Positions 52,936 to 62,476 of a stretch of DNA of 64,000 bases are shown here, piece after piece (within the stretch, counting starts at the first letter, position 1; each line of letters opens with the position of its first letter). Source of the stretch: Bacillota bacterium (GTDB lineage Bacteria > Bacillota > Clostridia > Acetivibrionales > JAEXSP01); assembly GCA_023453795.1 (NCBI GenBank), contig JAEXSP010000014.1, positions 12,808 to 76,807 of the forward strand. The letters are read 5' to 3'. Made by a program: the position numbers and the translations under genes. Below the pieces are notes generated by a model, which worked only from the letters and a program-made list of their open reading frames with translations, searched no databases and was not told where the DNA came from.

Positions 52936-55500
52936 TTATTTATGTTCAAGCAGCTTTATTTTTAACAGTGCTAAATCGAGGGCATCAACACGGCCATCGT
53001 TATTCATGTCTGCTGCCAATTCATCTATTGAAATACCACTCATCTTAAGCAGAAATTGTTTTAATACCGCATAGTCAATGGCATCTACCCTTTGATCCAT
53101 GTTTACATCCCCGGATAAATAGCTCATGGTAAATTCACCATAGACATTGGCATTACATCCTGAATTCAAATATTCCGTATCTCCTTTAAAACTTGCTGTA
53201 ATATAGGTATCTACCGTAATGACCTTATTATCCGAACTTGCCGGCAGAGCTACCTGGACTTCTCCTGTTGCTATTCCGTTGGAATCCGTAACAGATGAGG
53301 AAGGCTGCACCATAACTTCATAATATGTACCACCGTTTCCTTCCCATACTACAGTTTTACCGGCTATACCTTTTCCTGAAGGATCTGTAAGCTTCACCTG
53401 CACTATTTTTGACTTTACAATATTAAACTTCGTTTCCCCCTGAGGATAGACAGGTGACAGATTAGTTGCCTTTTTTTCACCTCCGGTGGGTTCGTTTCCT
53501 GCAAGCTTTTTAAAGTTGTCCCCTTCATATATAGGCATATTAGGGGCATATTGACGTGTGCCGTTAATATAAGTGGAGTCCCAATTTTTGTATGACCAAT
53601 CGTTTGACGAATCCCAATGCCCTGATTTGGATTTTATAGTAAAATCAATTTCCGGCCCGCCTGCTTCCCAGCGATAACCCGGGTAAATATATTTTGCAGA
53701 TAGGTCAAGAGTATAGTAGTATATCTTATTGGCCTTGTCCCACTCAGTCGGACCGCTTACTTTCACCCAATCGGGAGCCGTTATGGTTAAATCACTGATA
53801 TCACTTGCATCCAGAGTAAAGAAGTATCTGACCTTCAACTGGTTGCTTGGACGTGCAGGCCATGCGGAACGGTTCTCTACCGAAATGGAGAATTGTGTTC
53901 CATCGGTGCCGTTGAAGTAGGTTTTTGCAAAAACCGGCCATTCATCCTTTGCCTCATGAGGCTTGTCAGCCAACGGGAAATTACTATCCGGAATTGGCGT
54001 CCCTCCGAATTCCTGATACATTCTCGCAAGTGCTCCGGTAAAGCCCGCATTGTAATCTATTGCAACCTCATTGGCTACATAATCGTTTATTGAGTCATTG
54101 TAGGTATCACTTGAGGAAGGGCCTCCGACAAGCGCTCCATAGAGTATATGGCGGTGCTCTGCAGGTGTATCCATCTTCTGCCCCCATGAGCTGTGTGCTG
54201 TACGGTGATGCGGATGCTGCGGGTAATTTGAACCGAAACCGATTTCATAACTCTCTTTTAGAGGATTATCACCCAAAGCATAATTGATCTGCTTAACAGC
54301 AAAGTCGTGATAACGTGCCTTTTTCGTAGAATCAGTGAGCTTGTCCGAGTAGACAAACGCAAAAAATGCAGTTGTTGAAGCATATCTTAACGGACCCCAA
54401 TCATCAAGTCTTGCAAGTCCTCCCGAAGTATACGGCACACGAGTACCGTCTGCTTCGTTTTCTGTTCCCCCTACAGTCCACCAGTTCAGCCAGCGCTCAG
54501 CATCCTGCCTGTATTCTGCATTCTCTGGACATATCTGAGACATGAGAATATAGCTTCCGTAAGATTTGTCATCCCAGCAGTGAGCCCATTTATATTGGTG
54601 AACAGTCTGATTAGCCTGTTTGGCGATCCCTGTGTAAAATTCTTTTGCCTTGCTCAGATAATTTGAACCGGAGCCCGATAATTTGGCTTCTTCAGCTTTG
54701 TATAACCATATGGATCCCCAAACCAGTTCATCGCTAAAACCACTGTGCGAGGTATAAGCAGCCGCTCCCTGAGGATCTGTTTTCTGGATGGTATCCGAGA
54801 ACTTGCCTCTGTATTTGTCCCCGAACGCATACAGTTCTTCGGCATGTTTCAGCAATTTGTCAGCATATGACGGATCAGAAGCTCTGAAAACCATGGAGGA
54901 TGCAGCCATAGCAGCAGCCGTATCCATAGCAACCTCTGTACCCGGATTCTGAGCATCCAGCTTAATCGCAGACCTGTCATTCATCAGGTGGGTTACTTCA
55001 ATGGGTATCCAATTATTATGGTCATTTGCGGTCATGCCAACCTGAGCCCAATAAACATTCGGCTCCGAATGGCACTTAATAAAGTAATCGTTTATCCATC
55101 TGAGTTGATTTTGAAGCCACTTCATCTGGCCGCTTTTTTCATATGCGTCTTTATACTCAACCGCACTGAAAGCCAGCATAGTAGCAGAATATGCGCAGGT
55201 AATCCCGAATTTTATATTATCTCCCGCGTCTACCCAACCTCCTGTAAGATCCAGTCCTTCCTTCTGCCCGTCTGTCAGCTGAGCGTCTCCACGCCAGGTA
55301 ATACGTGTGGGAATAGCGGAAGTAGATAGGGATCCTGAGCGTTGGGCCTCATAGAACAGAATCGATTTCTGTAATGCTTCTCCATAATTATAAGAAGCCG
55401 AAGCTGTGCCTGCAGCAAAGCTTGAGACTGTAAAAATCGATTGGGACAGTACAGTTATTACTGCCAGTATAAAAATCAAGATTTTCCTGCTCATCTTCAT
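52936..55500 (-). CDS. GH9 cellulase with CBM3c, Ig-like module and dockerin
   Basis: The 854-residue protein is the largest enzyme here. Order: signal peptide, GH9 (WVDAGDNIKFGITC, HPHHRTAHSSW, NEVAIDYNAGFTG), CBM3c (QFSISVENRSAWPAR, IYPGYRWEAGGPEIDF), a module of about 120 residues with Ig/Big-like strands (KIVQVKLTDPSGKGIAGKTV, SVTDSNGIATGEVQVAL), and a dockerin (VDAIDYAVLKQFLL, VDALDLALLKIKLL). The catalytic-base loop reads DAGDN in place of DAGDH, still with both Asp. The Ig-like part is most like bacterial Ig-like group 1 modules. The ATG follows GGGGGG. The position matches Cel9H. Confidence 0.9.
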   Translation of the reverse strand: MKMSRKILIFILAVITVLSQSIFTVSSFAAGTASASYNYGEALQKSILFYEAQRSGSLSTSAIPTRITWRGDAQLTDGQKEGLDLTGGWVDAGDNIKFGITCAYSATMLAFSAVEYKDAYEKSGQMKWLQNQLRWINDYFIKCHSEPNVYWAQVGMTANDHNNWIPIEVTHLMNDRSAIKLDAQNPGTEVAMDTAAAMAASSMVFRASDPSYADKLLKHAEELYAFGDKYRGKFSDTIQKTDPQGAAAYTSHSGFSDELVWGSIWLYKAEEAKLSGSGSNYLSKAKEFYTGIAKQANQTVHQYKWAHCWDDKSYGSYILMSQICPENAEYRQDAERWLNWWTVGGTENEADGTRVPYTSGGLARLDDWGPLRYASTTAFFAFVYSDKLTDSTKKARYHDFAVKQINYALGDNPLKESYEIGFGSNYPQHPHHRTAHSSWGQKMDTPAEHRHILYGALVGGPSSSDTYNDSINDYVANEVAIDYNAGFTGALARMYQEFGGTPIPDSNFPLADKPHEAKDEWPVFAKTYFNGTDGTQFSISVENRSAWPARPSNQLKVRYFFTLDASDISDLTITAPDWVKVSGPTEWDKANKIYYYTLDLSAKYIYPGYRWEAGGPEIDFTIKSKSGHWDSSNDWSYKNWDSTYINGTRQYAPNMPIYEGDNFKKLAGNEPTGGEKKATNLSPVYPQGETKFNIVKSKIVQVKLTDPSGKGIAGKTVVWEGNGGTYYEVMVQPSSSVTDSNGIATGEVQVALPASSDNKVITVDTYITASFKGDTEYLNSGCNANVYGEFTMSYLSGDVNMDQRVDAIDYAVLKQFLLKMSGISIDELAADMNNDGRVDALDLALLKIKLLEHK

Positions 55501-55533
55501 AATGACTTCCCCCCAAGTATATTTTTGAAAAAA

Positions 55534-56166
55534 TTATTTTACGGTAATATTGCCTCCTGAAAATTTAACATTGATTTTATTCAATGCTGTATCTCCAAAA
55601 GTCCCGGCAGTACCTCTATCTACTACTGTAGATCCTTGTTTTGCATCTTTTTTAATTTTAAATTCTACCTGTAAAAATTCACCTGTTTTTTCTATTGAAT
55701 TTTTACCGTTGTTATTGCTGGTAAACAGGAAATTAATCATGCCTGTAACATCAATAATCGAAAAATCAATATTTGCAGCATTAGCTATTATATTACCCGG
55801 CTTTACATCAACTGCCTCCAGTACTTTAGTATCATATTTTATATTGAAGTTACAGCTGCCAACACCTTTTTTAGGCAGTGTCTTAATATTGATAGGCAAT
55901 GTGACGGTTGATCCCGGTTCACCGCTAACTGAACCGACGCTGATTTCCATATTTCCGCCTTCAGCCTTAACTGAGGCATTTGCAGTCTTATCAGTTGAAT
56001 CCGTATTAGCAGTTGAATCCGTATTAGCAGTTGAATCCGTCTTGATAGTTGAATCCGCCTTAACCGATGATGTTTCATCATTAGATGAATTCTTAGAGCA
56101 GCCGCCGGCGGTAAAAATAATACACCCGCATAAAACAACTAAAACTATCGCTAAATTTTTTTTCAT
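55534..56166 (-). CDS. orfX: cohesin-bearing lipoprotein OrfX
   Basis: The 210-residue protein has a lipoprotein signal with lipobox TAGGC, a Ser/Thr/Asp linker (TDSTAN repeats) and one type I cohesin (SVGSVSGEPGSTVTLPI to the end). It is the counterpart of OrfXp of C. cellulolyticum and HbpA of C. cellulovorans. It probably anchors dockerin-bearing enzymes or free cellulosome parts at the cell membrane. The cohesin is shorter and more divergent than those in the scaffoldin. The linker DNA has an 18-bp tandem repeat (55993-56062). The ATG follows AAGGAG. Confidence 0.88.
   Translation of the reverse strand: MKKNLAIVLVVLCGCIIFTAGGCSKNSSNDETSSVKADSTIKTDSTANTDSTANTDSTDKTANASVKAEGGNMEISVGSVSGEPGSTVTLPINIKTLPKKGVGSCNFNIKYDTKVLEAVDVKPGNIIANAANIDFSIIDVTGMINFLFTSNNNGKNSIEKTGEFLQVEFKIKKDAKQGSTVVDRGTAGTFGDTALNKINVKFSGGNITVK
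55993..56062 (-). repeat. 18-bp tandem repeat in the orfX linker
   Basis: About four copies (two identical, two diverged) of an 18-bp unit beginning AGTTGAATCC encode repeated TDSTAN-like hexapeptides. Copy number could change by slippage and alter the linker length. Confidence 0.85.
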
Positions 56167-56214
56167 GATTGCATCTCCTTATTTACTCTTTTTATTATTC
56201 CAACAACAGACCTA

Positions 56215-57684
56215 TTAGTGTATAGGCGGATGAAGCAGTGCAATTTTAATTGCTGCATAGTCAAGGGCATTAACCCCTCCATCCTCATTATAGTCAGCAG
56301 CCTTAAGTGATATGACTGTCGAAGGATTCAACAAGTAAGCTTTTATACTGGCAAGGTCAAGGGCATCAAATGTTTTGTCACCATTGACATCCCCCATTAA
56401 TACTTCAACAGTTCCGCCCCCTACATGCGTACCTGTTTTTCCAAGGTTGACCTGATGGTCGAGTCCGATGTACTTTCCGTTGCTGTCCTTCCATAACGTA
56501 GGTTGAACCAGGGCAAGCTTAGCAGTATCAATCGTTTTAAAGTCATACTGCAGAATACCTCCGGTATCACCTGAATTGGCATTTAAACACCAGAAGGTAT
56601 GATTGAGATTATTTTTAGAAATCAGGCTAGCCAAAGCCCTCATCCATTTTTCATTCTTTCCGCCGTCCATTTGTCCGCCCCATTCACCAATCAGAATCGG
56701 AGCAAGGTTCTTTTCATGAATATAAAACCAATTGGGTTCCCATGCATCCCGAGTAAGAGTCTGTTCATCGAAAGTGCCTTCAAACCAAGGCTGCGCTGAT
56801 ACACTTGGGCCATAATCATGCGGCGAATATATAACCTGGCTGCCCAGCTTAACAGGGAAATCGGCAACACCTCTTAAGTTGCCCCCCCACCAGTATCCAT
56901 AATAGTTTTCAGGCGCTGTACTGGTATATGTATACCCTTCCTTCGGGTAACACTCTATACCTTCAACAACAATGAGCAGCTTTGGGTTGATGTTCATAAT
57001 CTGTTTACCAACCTTTTCAGCCTCGTACTTCCAGTTGTTGGCGTCTGTGGAGCCGTCCCATTTTGCGCCTTCTCCCCAGTATGCTTTACCATGAGGCTCA
57101 TTAAACAAGTCCATTGCAATTACCGTATCGTCGTTTTTATAGCGTTCAGCCAGCCATTGCCAGCACGCTTCGAAATCCTCAGTTGAATATTTGTCCGTGC
57201 TCCATGTAGGTGTCTGACCTCCGGAGCTGATCCTGTGCATATCGAGCATCATTTTTAAACCGTTCTTTTTACAATATGCGACAGAGGCATCAAATACTTC
57301 GAGGCTGTTTTTACCTTTTAAATTTGGATTATTTACATAATCGATCGACTCCGGTTGGGGGGGAGTACCCTTACGCCACTGATTGACAAGCTCCACAGAG
57401 AGGGGTACCCTTAGCAGGTTAAACCCGTTATCTGCAACAATATCAAGCATGTTTTCCAGACTGTTTGCCCAGATCCCATGATAGGTATAATTAGGGGTTT
57501 CCAACCCAAACCATGCAATCCCTGTCAAGTGAACCTTATTTCCGTTATCATCCACGATCTGGTTGCCATTCACATGAAGATAATCGTCGGACTGCATATC
57601 GGAAGCATAGACGTAGCCTTGAAAGGGTAATGCCGTACAGAATACAAGAAAAGTTATTATTAGAGCAATAGCCTTCTTTCTCAC
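56215..57684 (-). CDS. GH5 endoglucanase with dockerin
   Basis: The 489-residue secreted enzyme starts at GTG (57682-57684) after GGAGG. The GH5 barrel carries HLTGIAWFGLE, LRVPLS, acid/base MDLFNEPHG and nucleophile IGEWGG, a pattern of endoglucanases close to subfamily GH5_1. The dockerin repeats read FDALDLASIKAYLL and VNALDYAAIKIALL. It occupies the slot next to orfX that in C. cellulolyticum is held by the GH9 enzyme Cel9E. Cellulose is the inferred substrate. Confidence 0.9.
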   Translation of the reverse strand: MRKKAIALIITFLVFCTALPFQGYVYASDMQSDDYLHVNGNQIVDDNGNKVHLTGIAWFGLETPNYTYHGIWANSLENMLDIVADNGFNLLRVPLSVELVNQWRKGTPPQPESIDYVNNPNLKGKNSLEVFDASVAYCKKNGLKMMLDMHRISSGGQTPTWSTDKYSTEDFEACWQWLAERYKNDDTVIAMDLFNEPHGKAYWGEGAKWDGSTDANNWKYEAEKVGKQIMNINPKLLIVVEGIECYPKEGYTYTSTAPENYYGYWWGGNLRGVADFPVKLGSQVIYSPHDYGPSVSAQPWFEGTFDEQTLTRDAWEPNWFYIHEKNLAPILIGEWGGQMDGGKNEKWMRALASLISKNNLNHTFWCLNANSGDTGGILQYDFKTIDTAKLALVQPTLWKDSNGKYIGLDHQVNLGKTGTHVGGGTVEVLMGDVNGDKTFDALDLASIKAYLLNPSTVISLKAADYNEDGGVNALDYAAIKIALLHPPIH

Positions 57685-57816
57685 TTTTCATCCTCCTGCC
57701 TTTAGATTACATACTCAATTTATATTGAGTAAATAATGGTTACAGTTTATTAGTTAAAATCCTAAGAAAATGAATCGTTTAATCTGAACTATGCTATCGC
57801 ATGTTAACAAACAAAA

Positions 57817-57837
57817 ACTCAGGGGCATTAAGCCCCT
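57817..57837 (-). terminator. possible terminator after the cel9G gene
   Basis: AGGGGC and GCCCCT (57821-57826, 57832-57837) form a 6-bp stem with a 5-base loop. On the minus strand GAGTTTTTG follows. It lies about 50 bp after the cel9G stop and might give partial termination before the downstream genes. Confidence 0.6.
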
Positions 57838-57884
57838 TTGCTTTTGCAGCACCTGCTTACGCAAGTTTTCCCTAATCCAGGTTA

Positions 57885-60053
57885 TTATTGTGGTATTACA
57901 GGTAATTTGGTGACTGATTTCAACAGATACATTTTGAGTGCAGAAAGGTCTAATGCATCAACATAGCCATCCTTGTATGTATCTGAAGCCAGCTTATCTA
58001 TACTTGTGTCCGGAACTTTCAGCAGATACATCTTCAAATTCGCCAAATCCAATGCATCCACGGCCTTGTCTCCGTTTACATCACCGTAAATAATAGTTCC
58101 ACCGCCTGGTTCATTTCCATATGCCTTTACGCCGTTATCATAAATAGGAATATTTTTTACGTCTGCAACACTGCCACCAGGAGCAACGCCTTCGTACGAG
58201 AAGTCATTTGCATTGTTCCAGTAGCTTGTTCCCTGAGGAGCAGATATTCTAAACTGTACTTCCCTGCGGCATGCTGATTGTCCACCGGGATAAATCTTTT
58301 CTCCGGTTAAATCAATATTTACATAATAGATATTCTTTGAAGTATCCCAAGCCAGCACTTTAGAAACCTTAGTATTGCCTTCTGCATAATTGGCCTTGGT
58401 TTCCAGACTTAATGGATCCACACCGGCCTTAACTACTTCCGAAAGATCCATGAAATACTTGAATGACATTTTGTCGCTCACTCTTGCAGGCCAGCCGGTT
58501 TCATTATATAAAACTGCTTTGATTTCAATATAATTGGGCCCGCTTGAGTTTACACCAGCTTTTATAACAAACTCATCATTGGTTTTTTGTTCGATCGCAT
58601 TGAAGTTTGCTATAGGAGTTCCTCCGAATTGTTTATACATCTTTGCTAAAGCACCTGTAAAACCTGCGTTATAATCACAAGCTACCTCATTTACAGTATA
58701 ATCTGAAACAGTGTCCGAATAGCCGTCACCGTTGTCAGGACCACCTACCAAAGCACCGTAAATAGTATGTCTGTGGTAGTTTGGCTCTTTCATATTGTCT
58801 GTCCATGAGCTCTGAGCAGTTCTATGATGAGGATGCTGGGGTGGATTTACACCGAACCCTACTTCGAAGCTTCTTCCCGTACTGCCAAGTGCATAATTTA
58901 TCTGACTTTTCATAAAATCTTTATATGTAGATACTTTTGAAGCTGTACATCCGCTCCACTCAGAATAAACACCTGCTAAAAATGCCTGTGTGGTGGAATG
59001 TCTGAGAGAACCCCACTGGAAAAGCCAAGCAAGGCCTTTTGGCGTATAGGATATACGCTGTCCATCAGCGGTACCCGTTGTCCAATAATCAAGGTTTCTT
59101 TCTATACTGTCTTTGTATATTTGTTTACCTGTAAGCTTTGCAAGCATTAATTCGGCACCGTAATGTACATCGTCCCAGCAATGTCCCCATTTGTACGAAA
59201 TGACATCTGTCTGCTGTTCTTTACCCCAATTGGGAACATAGGATTCTGCCTTGTCCAGATAAGTCTGGTCATTTGTTGCAAGGTAGAGCCATATTGCACC
59301 CCACGCCAAATCGTCATAGAAGGAACCGGAGGTATAGTATCCGCCGACAGTTTTCTGATATCCGTCGTCGCTTTTTACTGTGTCAGCCATAGTAAACAAC
59401 TCTTTGGCATGTTTAATGCAGGTATCTGCATATGAAGAATTAGTGCTTTTGAATACTAAAGCTGCCGATGCAAGGGATGCTGCTGCCTCTGCGCACACAG
59501 CCGAACCCGGATTGGAAGAGTCTACTTTATAAGCAGGTCTTTTCATCTGCATTACCTCGCAAGGACCCCACCAGGAATGATCGGCTCCGGCGTCTCCAAC
59601 CTGATACCAATAAACATTGGCAGATGGATGACACTTAATAAAGTAATCATTTGCCCATTTTATATCATCCATGATATATTTTAATTGTCCGCTCTTCTCA
59701 TATGCATCCCTATCTTCATATACTGACCATGCAAGCATATTAGCACTGTAAGCCATCGGAAGGTTAAATTTTACATGATCTCCGGCATCATACCATCCGC
59801 CTGTAAGATCCAAACCAACATCAGAACCGTCGTTCATTCCCGAATCACCGCGCCAGTTGCTTCTATTGTCGGCAGGAAGCTTACCGGAACGCTGAAACTC
59901 ATAGAACATAATTGATTTCTGAAGAGCCTCACCATAGTTAAATGTTGCTGTATCTGCAGCAAAGGAAGGAATTTGAGGGGTACATGTAAAAAGAAGGGTA
60001 AATGAGAGTATAGTAACAAAGATTTTAGCCCAAATTTTTTTAACCTTATACAT
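57885..60053 (-). CDS. cel9G: GH9 cellulase with CBM3c and dockerin
   Basis: I place the start at ATG 60051-60053 (MYKVKKIW), nine bases after AGGAGTG; a GTG four codons upstream lies within that site. The product of about 722 residues closely follows C. cellulolyticum Cel9G in length and motifs: YNYGEALQ-like FNYGEALQKSIMFYEFQRSG, YDAGDHVKFNLP, HPHHRTAQSSW, NEVACDYNAGFTG, then a CBM3c (GGQSACRREVQFRI). It is a processive-type endoglucanase on crystalline cellulose. The dockerin's second repeat has Tyr at calcium position 3 (SDTYKDGYVD). It follows the GH48 gene directly. Confidence 0.92.
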   Translation of the reverse strand: MYKVKKIWAKIFVTILSFTLLFTCTPQIPSFAADTATFNYGEALQKSIMFYEFQRSGKLPADNRSNWRGDSGMNDGSDVGLDLTGGWYDAGDHVKFNLPMAYSANMLAWSVYEDRDAYEKSGQLKYIMDDIKWANDYFIKCHPSANVYWYQVGDAGADHSWWGPCEVMQMKRPAYKVDSSNPGSAVCAEAAASLASAALVFKSTNSSYADTCIKHAKELFTMADTVKSDDGYQKTVGGYYTSGSFYDDLAWGAIWLYLATNDQTYLDKAESYVPNWGKEQQTDVISYKWGHCWDDVHYGAELMLAKLTGKQIYKDSIERNLDYWTTGTADGQRISYTPKGLAWLFQWGSLRHSTTQAFLAGVYSEWSGCTASKVSTYKDFMKSQINYALGSTGRSFEVGFGVNPPQHPHHRTAQSSWTDNMKEPNYHRHTIYGALVGGPDNGDGYSDTVSDYTVNEVACDYNAGFTGALAKMYKQFGGTPIANFNAIEQKTNDEFVIKAGVNSSGPNYIEIKAVLYNETGWPARVSDKMSFKYFMDLSEVVKAGVDPLSLETKANYAEGNTKVSKVLAWDTSKNIYYVNIDLTGEKIYPGGQSACRREVQFRISAPQGTSYWNNANDFSYEGVAPGGSVADVKNIPIYDNGVKAYGNEPGGGTIIYGDVNGDKAVDALDLANLKMYLLKVPDTSIDKLASDTYKDGYVDALDLSALKMYLLKSVTKLPVIPQ

Positions 60054-60148
60054 ACTATTAATCACTCCTATATACTCATTTGAGTAACATTTTTATAAGT
60101 CTTACATACCCTTGCCCTGATTTTCTGAATAACTTTTTAAAGCATAAG

Positions 60149-60202
60149 ACCTATAGGCCCGGGCAGGCTAGGAAACCATCCAAACCGACCCGGGCTATAG
60201 GT
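60149..60202 (-). other. strong stem-loop between GH48 and GH9 genes
   Basis: ACCTATAG.CCCGGG arms (60149-60163 and 60189-60202, one bulged G) form a 14-bp stem with a loop of about 25 bases. No T run follows on the minus strand. A processing and stabilising hairpin at the 3' side of the GH48 message is more likely than a terminator. Confidence 0.7.
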
Positions 60203-60221
60203 TAATTTACAATGAGGAGAA

Positions 60222-62363
60222 TTAATGTGGTTTGTTCAGCAAATTAATCTTTAATTGTGCAAGATCAAGTGCATCAACACCACCGTCTTGATTCACGTCA
60301 GAATTCGCCTTATTAATGGCTACAGTTTTATCCAACAGGTACATCTTCAACTTTGCAAGATCTAATGCATCTACAAAAGTATCATCATTAACATCACCAA
60401 TTACAACGCCCGTGGTTCCTTCACAAAGCCATGCATAAATACCGTTTGCAACAGCAACTTCAACCTGTCCCCAGAAACGATGGTATGTGAATTCAGGAAC
60501 AACACCAGTGTCATGATAATTCTGAATCTTGGACCAGTCGGGATCTAATTTATATTTTGGACGTATGCTTATAAATGTAGCTCCACTCTTAAGGTCTGCA
60601 CCCTGTGCATTTTTTCCGGTAAATGATGAAGGTATATAAACTTCATCAAAGAAACGTTTGTAGTCTTCACGTTTTTCAGGAACAGATACTCCTTTTGTAT
60701 CCTGATGCTTATTCCAGATACAATCAAGTAATCCTTTAGCAATGGTCTTTGACTCGGTATCTTTTGTTGCTGCATAATAGTAACTTAATGTATTTGCAAG
60801 TGATGCAGCTATACCAAGATCTTGTCCATATTTCGTAATTGAAACATGAAGGTTGGAATTGGATGTAGCAGTTCCGGACCAAGTATCAGGCTGGCCTTTC
60901 CATGCCAAATCTGAAGGTATTTCAAAATCTCCGTCAGATGTAAAATGTACGTTTGGTTTTACCCAACTTACCCATTTGTCAAGGATCTTCTTAGCTGTTG
61001 CATCATTGGTCTTGTATAAGTATTCAGCTAAACGCTGCATAGACCAGGTCTGCATACCAAACCATTTATTACTGCTTGGATCATGATATACAGGATCTTC
61101 ATCATAAGCCATTCCGTAGAATGTAGATGTTCCTGATGGAATTGCTTCATAACGGCCGTTTATAGAATTTGTAGCACCACCGGCTATAGCACCTTCGGAT
61201 GACTGCAGCCACTGGTAGAATTCCAACTGCCTTTTCAAACTCTTATCCCAGTCTGTAGCACCGGTTGATGATTTAACCTTTAATCCGCTATCTTGCGAGA
61301 GAGCATATGCTGCAATCGGACTCTGATAACCAAAGTGAGTGAAGCTGCAGCCTTGTTTCCAGGACCATGTTCCATCAAGCGCTCCGCCCCATCCTGTATA
61401 CCAGTTGATCAGGTAATGCATTGAGTCCTTACCTGTTGCTGCCTGTGAAGGTGAACCTATCTTTCTGAAGAACTTGTCACACAAATTATATCTGGCATAA
61501 TCGCCCATTTTAGACGTACTGCTTACTACAGTAGAATCTATACTCTTTCCTGCATCCTTTGCCCACTGCTCTGCCCAATAAACAGCCTGTATTGTTCTTG
61601 CTTCGGCATCAGGAGCATTGGTGTATCTCCACTGCTTCGCATCTGAATTAATGAATATACCAAGGAAGCCGTTGCTTCCGCCCCATTTAAATGATTCCCA
61701 GCTTGGGAACGGAACTGTCTCCCAGCATGATTCCTGAGGTCCTCTTTGATAATTGTTGAATTTTGATGCCCTGCTGGTACCGTCTGATTTATTGCCATAG
61801 CCATACCAGTTATCAGTATCAATAATCCAATGCATGAGGTACATGTTGCTTGTATTATAGGTACTTTTCAACTCATCGCTGAGGGGGTCTTGTCCAACCG
61901 GTGCACTGCTATCAACATTAACAGGGTAATCACTTGGCAAGTCGCCCTCTTTTGCGTATCCGGCCGGTGAACTCGTTTTGTAAGTACTCATACCAGGTTG
62001 TTCGTCGCTGGCAGGAATAAGGTATTTTTCCAGCTTGCTCCATGCCGTGGATAAACTTGAATAATCACCTGAAATCTTTCCTTTCATAGCCTCAAGCCAC
62101 ATATAAAAGCTAAAAGTTTCGCTTGAAGTCTCATGACCATAATCAGGGCCTTCAACCATCAGTGTCTCAACACTATGATATGGTATTCCTTCCTGACTGA
62201 AGTATCCGTTGGCAGGATCATGAATTTTATTATACAATGTGTTGAAACGCTGCTCATAAACACTGTTGCTGGCAGCAGAAGCCGGGAAATTTACAGTAAC
62301 CAGCATTGTAAAAGACATTGTTGCTGCAAGAATGGCAGCGCCAATCTTTTTCATCTTTTTCAT
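60222..62363 (-). CDS. cel48F: GH48 processive cellulase with dockerin
   Basis: The 713-residue enzyme is the major exoglucanase of clostridial cellulosomes, moving along cellulose chains and releasing cellobiose. The GH48 block starts after the signal peptide with YEQRFNTLYNKIHDP, then GPDYGHETSSETFSFY with the proposed proton-donor Glu, WIIDTDNWYGYG, SCWETVPFPSWE and TYHRFWGQVEVAVANG at the end. Length agrees with Cel48F. The dockerin is canonical (VDALDLAKLKMYLL, VDALDLAQLKINLL). The ATG follows GGGGTG. Being second in the cluster behind the scaffoldin is the usual place. Confidence 0.95.
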   Translation of the reverse strand: MKKMKKIGAAILAATMSFTMLVTVNFPASAASNSVYEQRFNTLYNKIHDPANGYFSQEGIPYHSVETLMVEGPDYGHETSSETFSFYMWLEAMKGKISGDYSSLSTAWSKLEKYLIPASDEQPGMSTYKTSSPAGYAKEGDLPSDYPVNVDSSAPVGQDPLSDELKSTYNTSNMYLMHWIIDTDNWYGYGNKSDGTSRASKFNNYQRGPQESCWETVPFPSWESFKWGGSNGFLGIFINSDAKQWRYTNAPDAEARTIQAVYWAEQWAKDAGKSIDSTVVSSTSKMGDYARYNLCDKFFRKIGSPSQAATGKDSMHYLINWYTGWGGALDGTWSWKQGCSFTHFGYQSPIAAYALSQDSGLKVKSSTGATDWDKSLKRQLEFYQWLQSSEGAIAGGATNSINGRYEAIPSGTSTFYGMAYDEDPVYHDPSSNKWFGMQTWSMQRLAEYLYKTNDATAKKILDKWVSWVKPNVHFTSDGDFEIPSDLAWKGQPDTWSGTATSNSNLHVSITKYGQDLGIAASLANTLSYYYAATKDTESKTIAKGLLDCIWNKHQDTKGVSVPEKREDYKRFFDEVYIPSSFTGKNAQGADLKSGATFISIRPKYKLDPDWSKIQNYHDTGVVPEFTYHRFWGQVEVAVANGIYAWLCEGTTGVVIGDVNDDTFVDALDLAKLKMYLLDKTVAINKANSDVNQDGGVDALDLAQLKINLLNKPH

Positions 62364-62425
62364 TTAAACACCCCACTAAAATTTTTTATTTCGGACAAGT
62401 ATTAATTTTTAAGTGCATGGGTATC

Positions 62426-62463
62426 CCATACTTTCATGGCTTATACAAACCATGAAAGTATGG
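62426..62463 (-). other. perfect 14-bp stem-loop between scaffoldin and GH48 genes
   Basis: CCATACTTTCATGG (62426-62439) and CCATGAAAGTATGG (62450-62463) pair perfectly around a 10-base loop. No T tract follows on the minus strand, so it is more likely a message-stabilising or processing site than a terminator. It lies 14 bp past the scaffoldin stop. Confidence 0.8.
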
Positions 62464-62476
62464 CCCAATCTTAATT

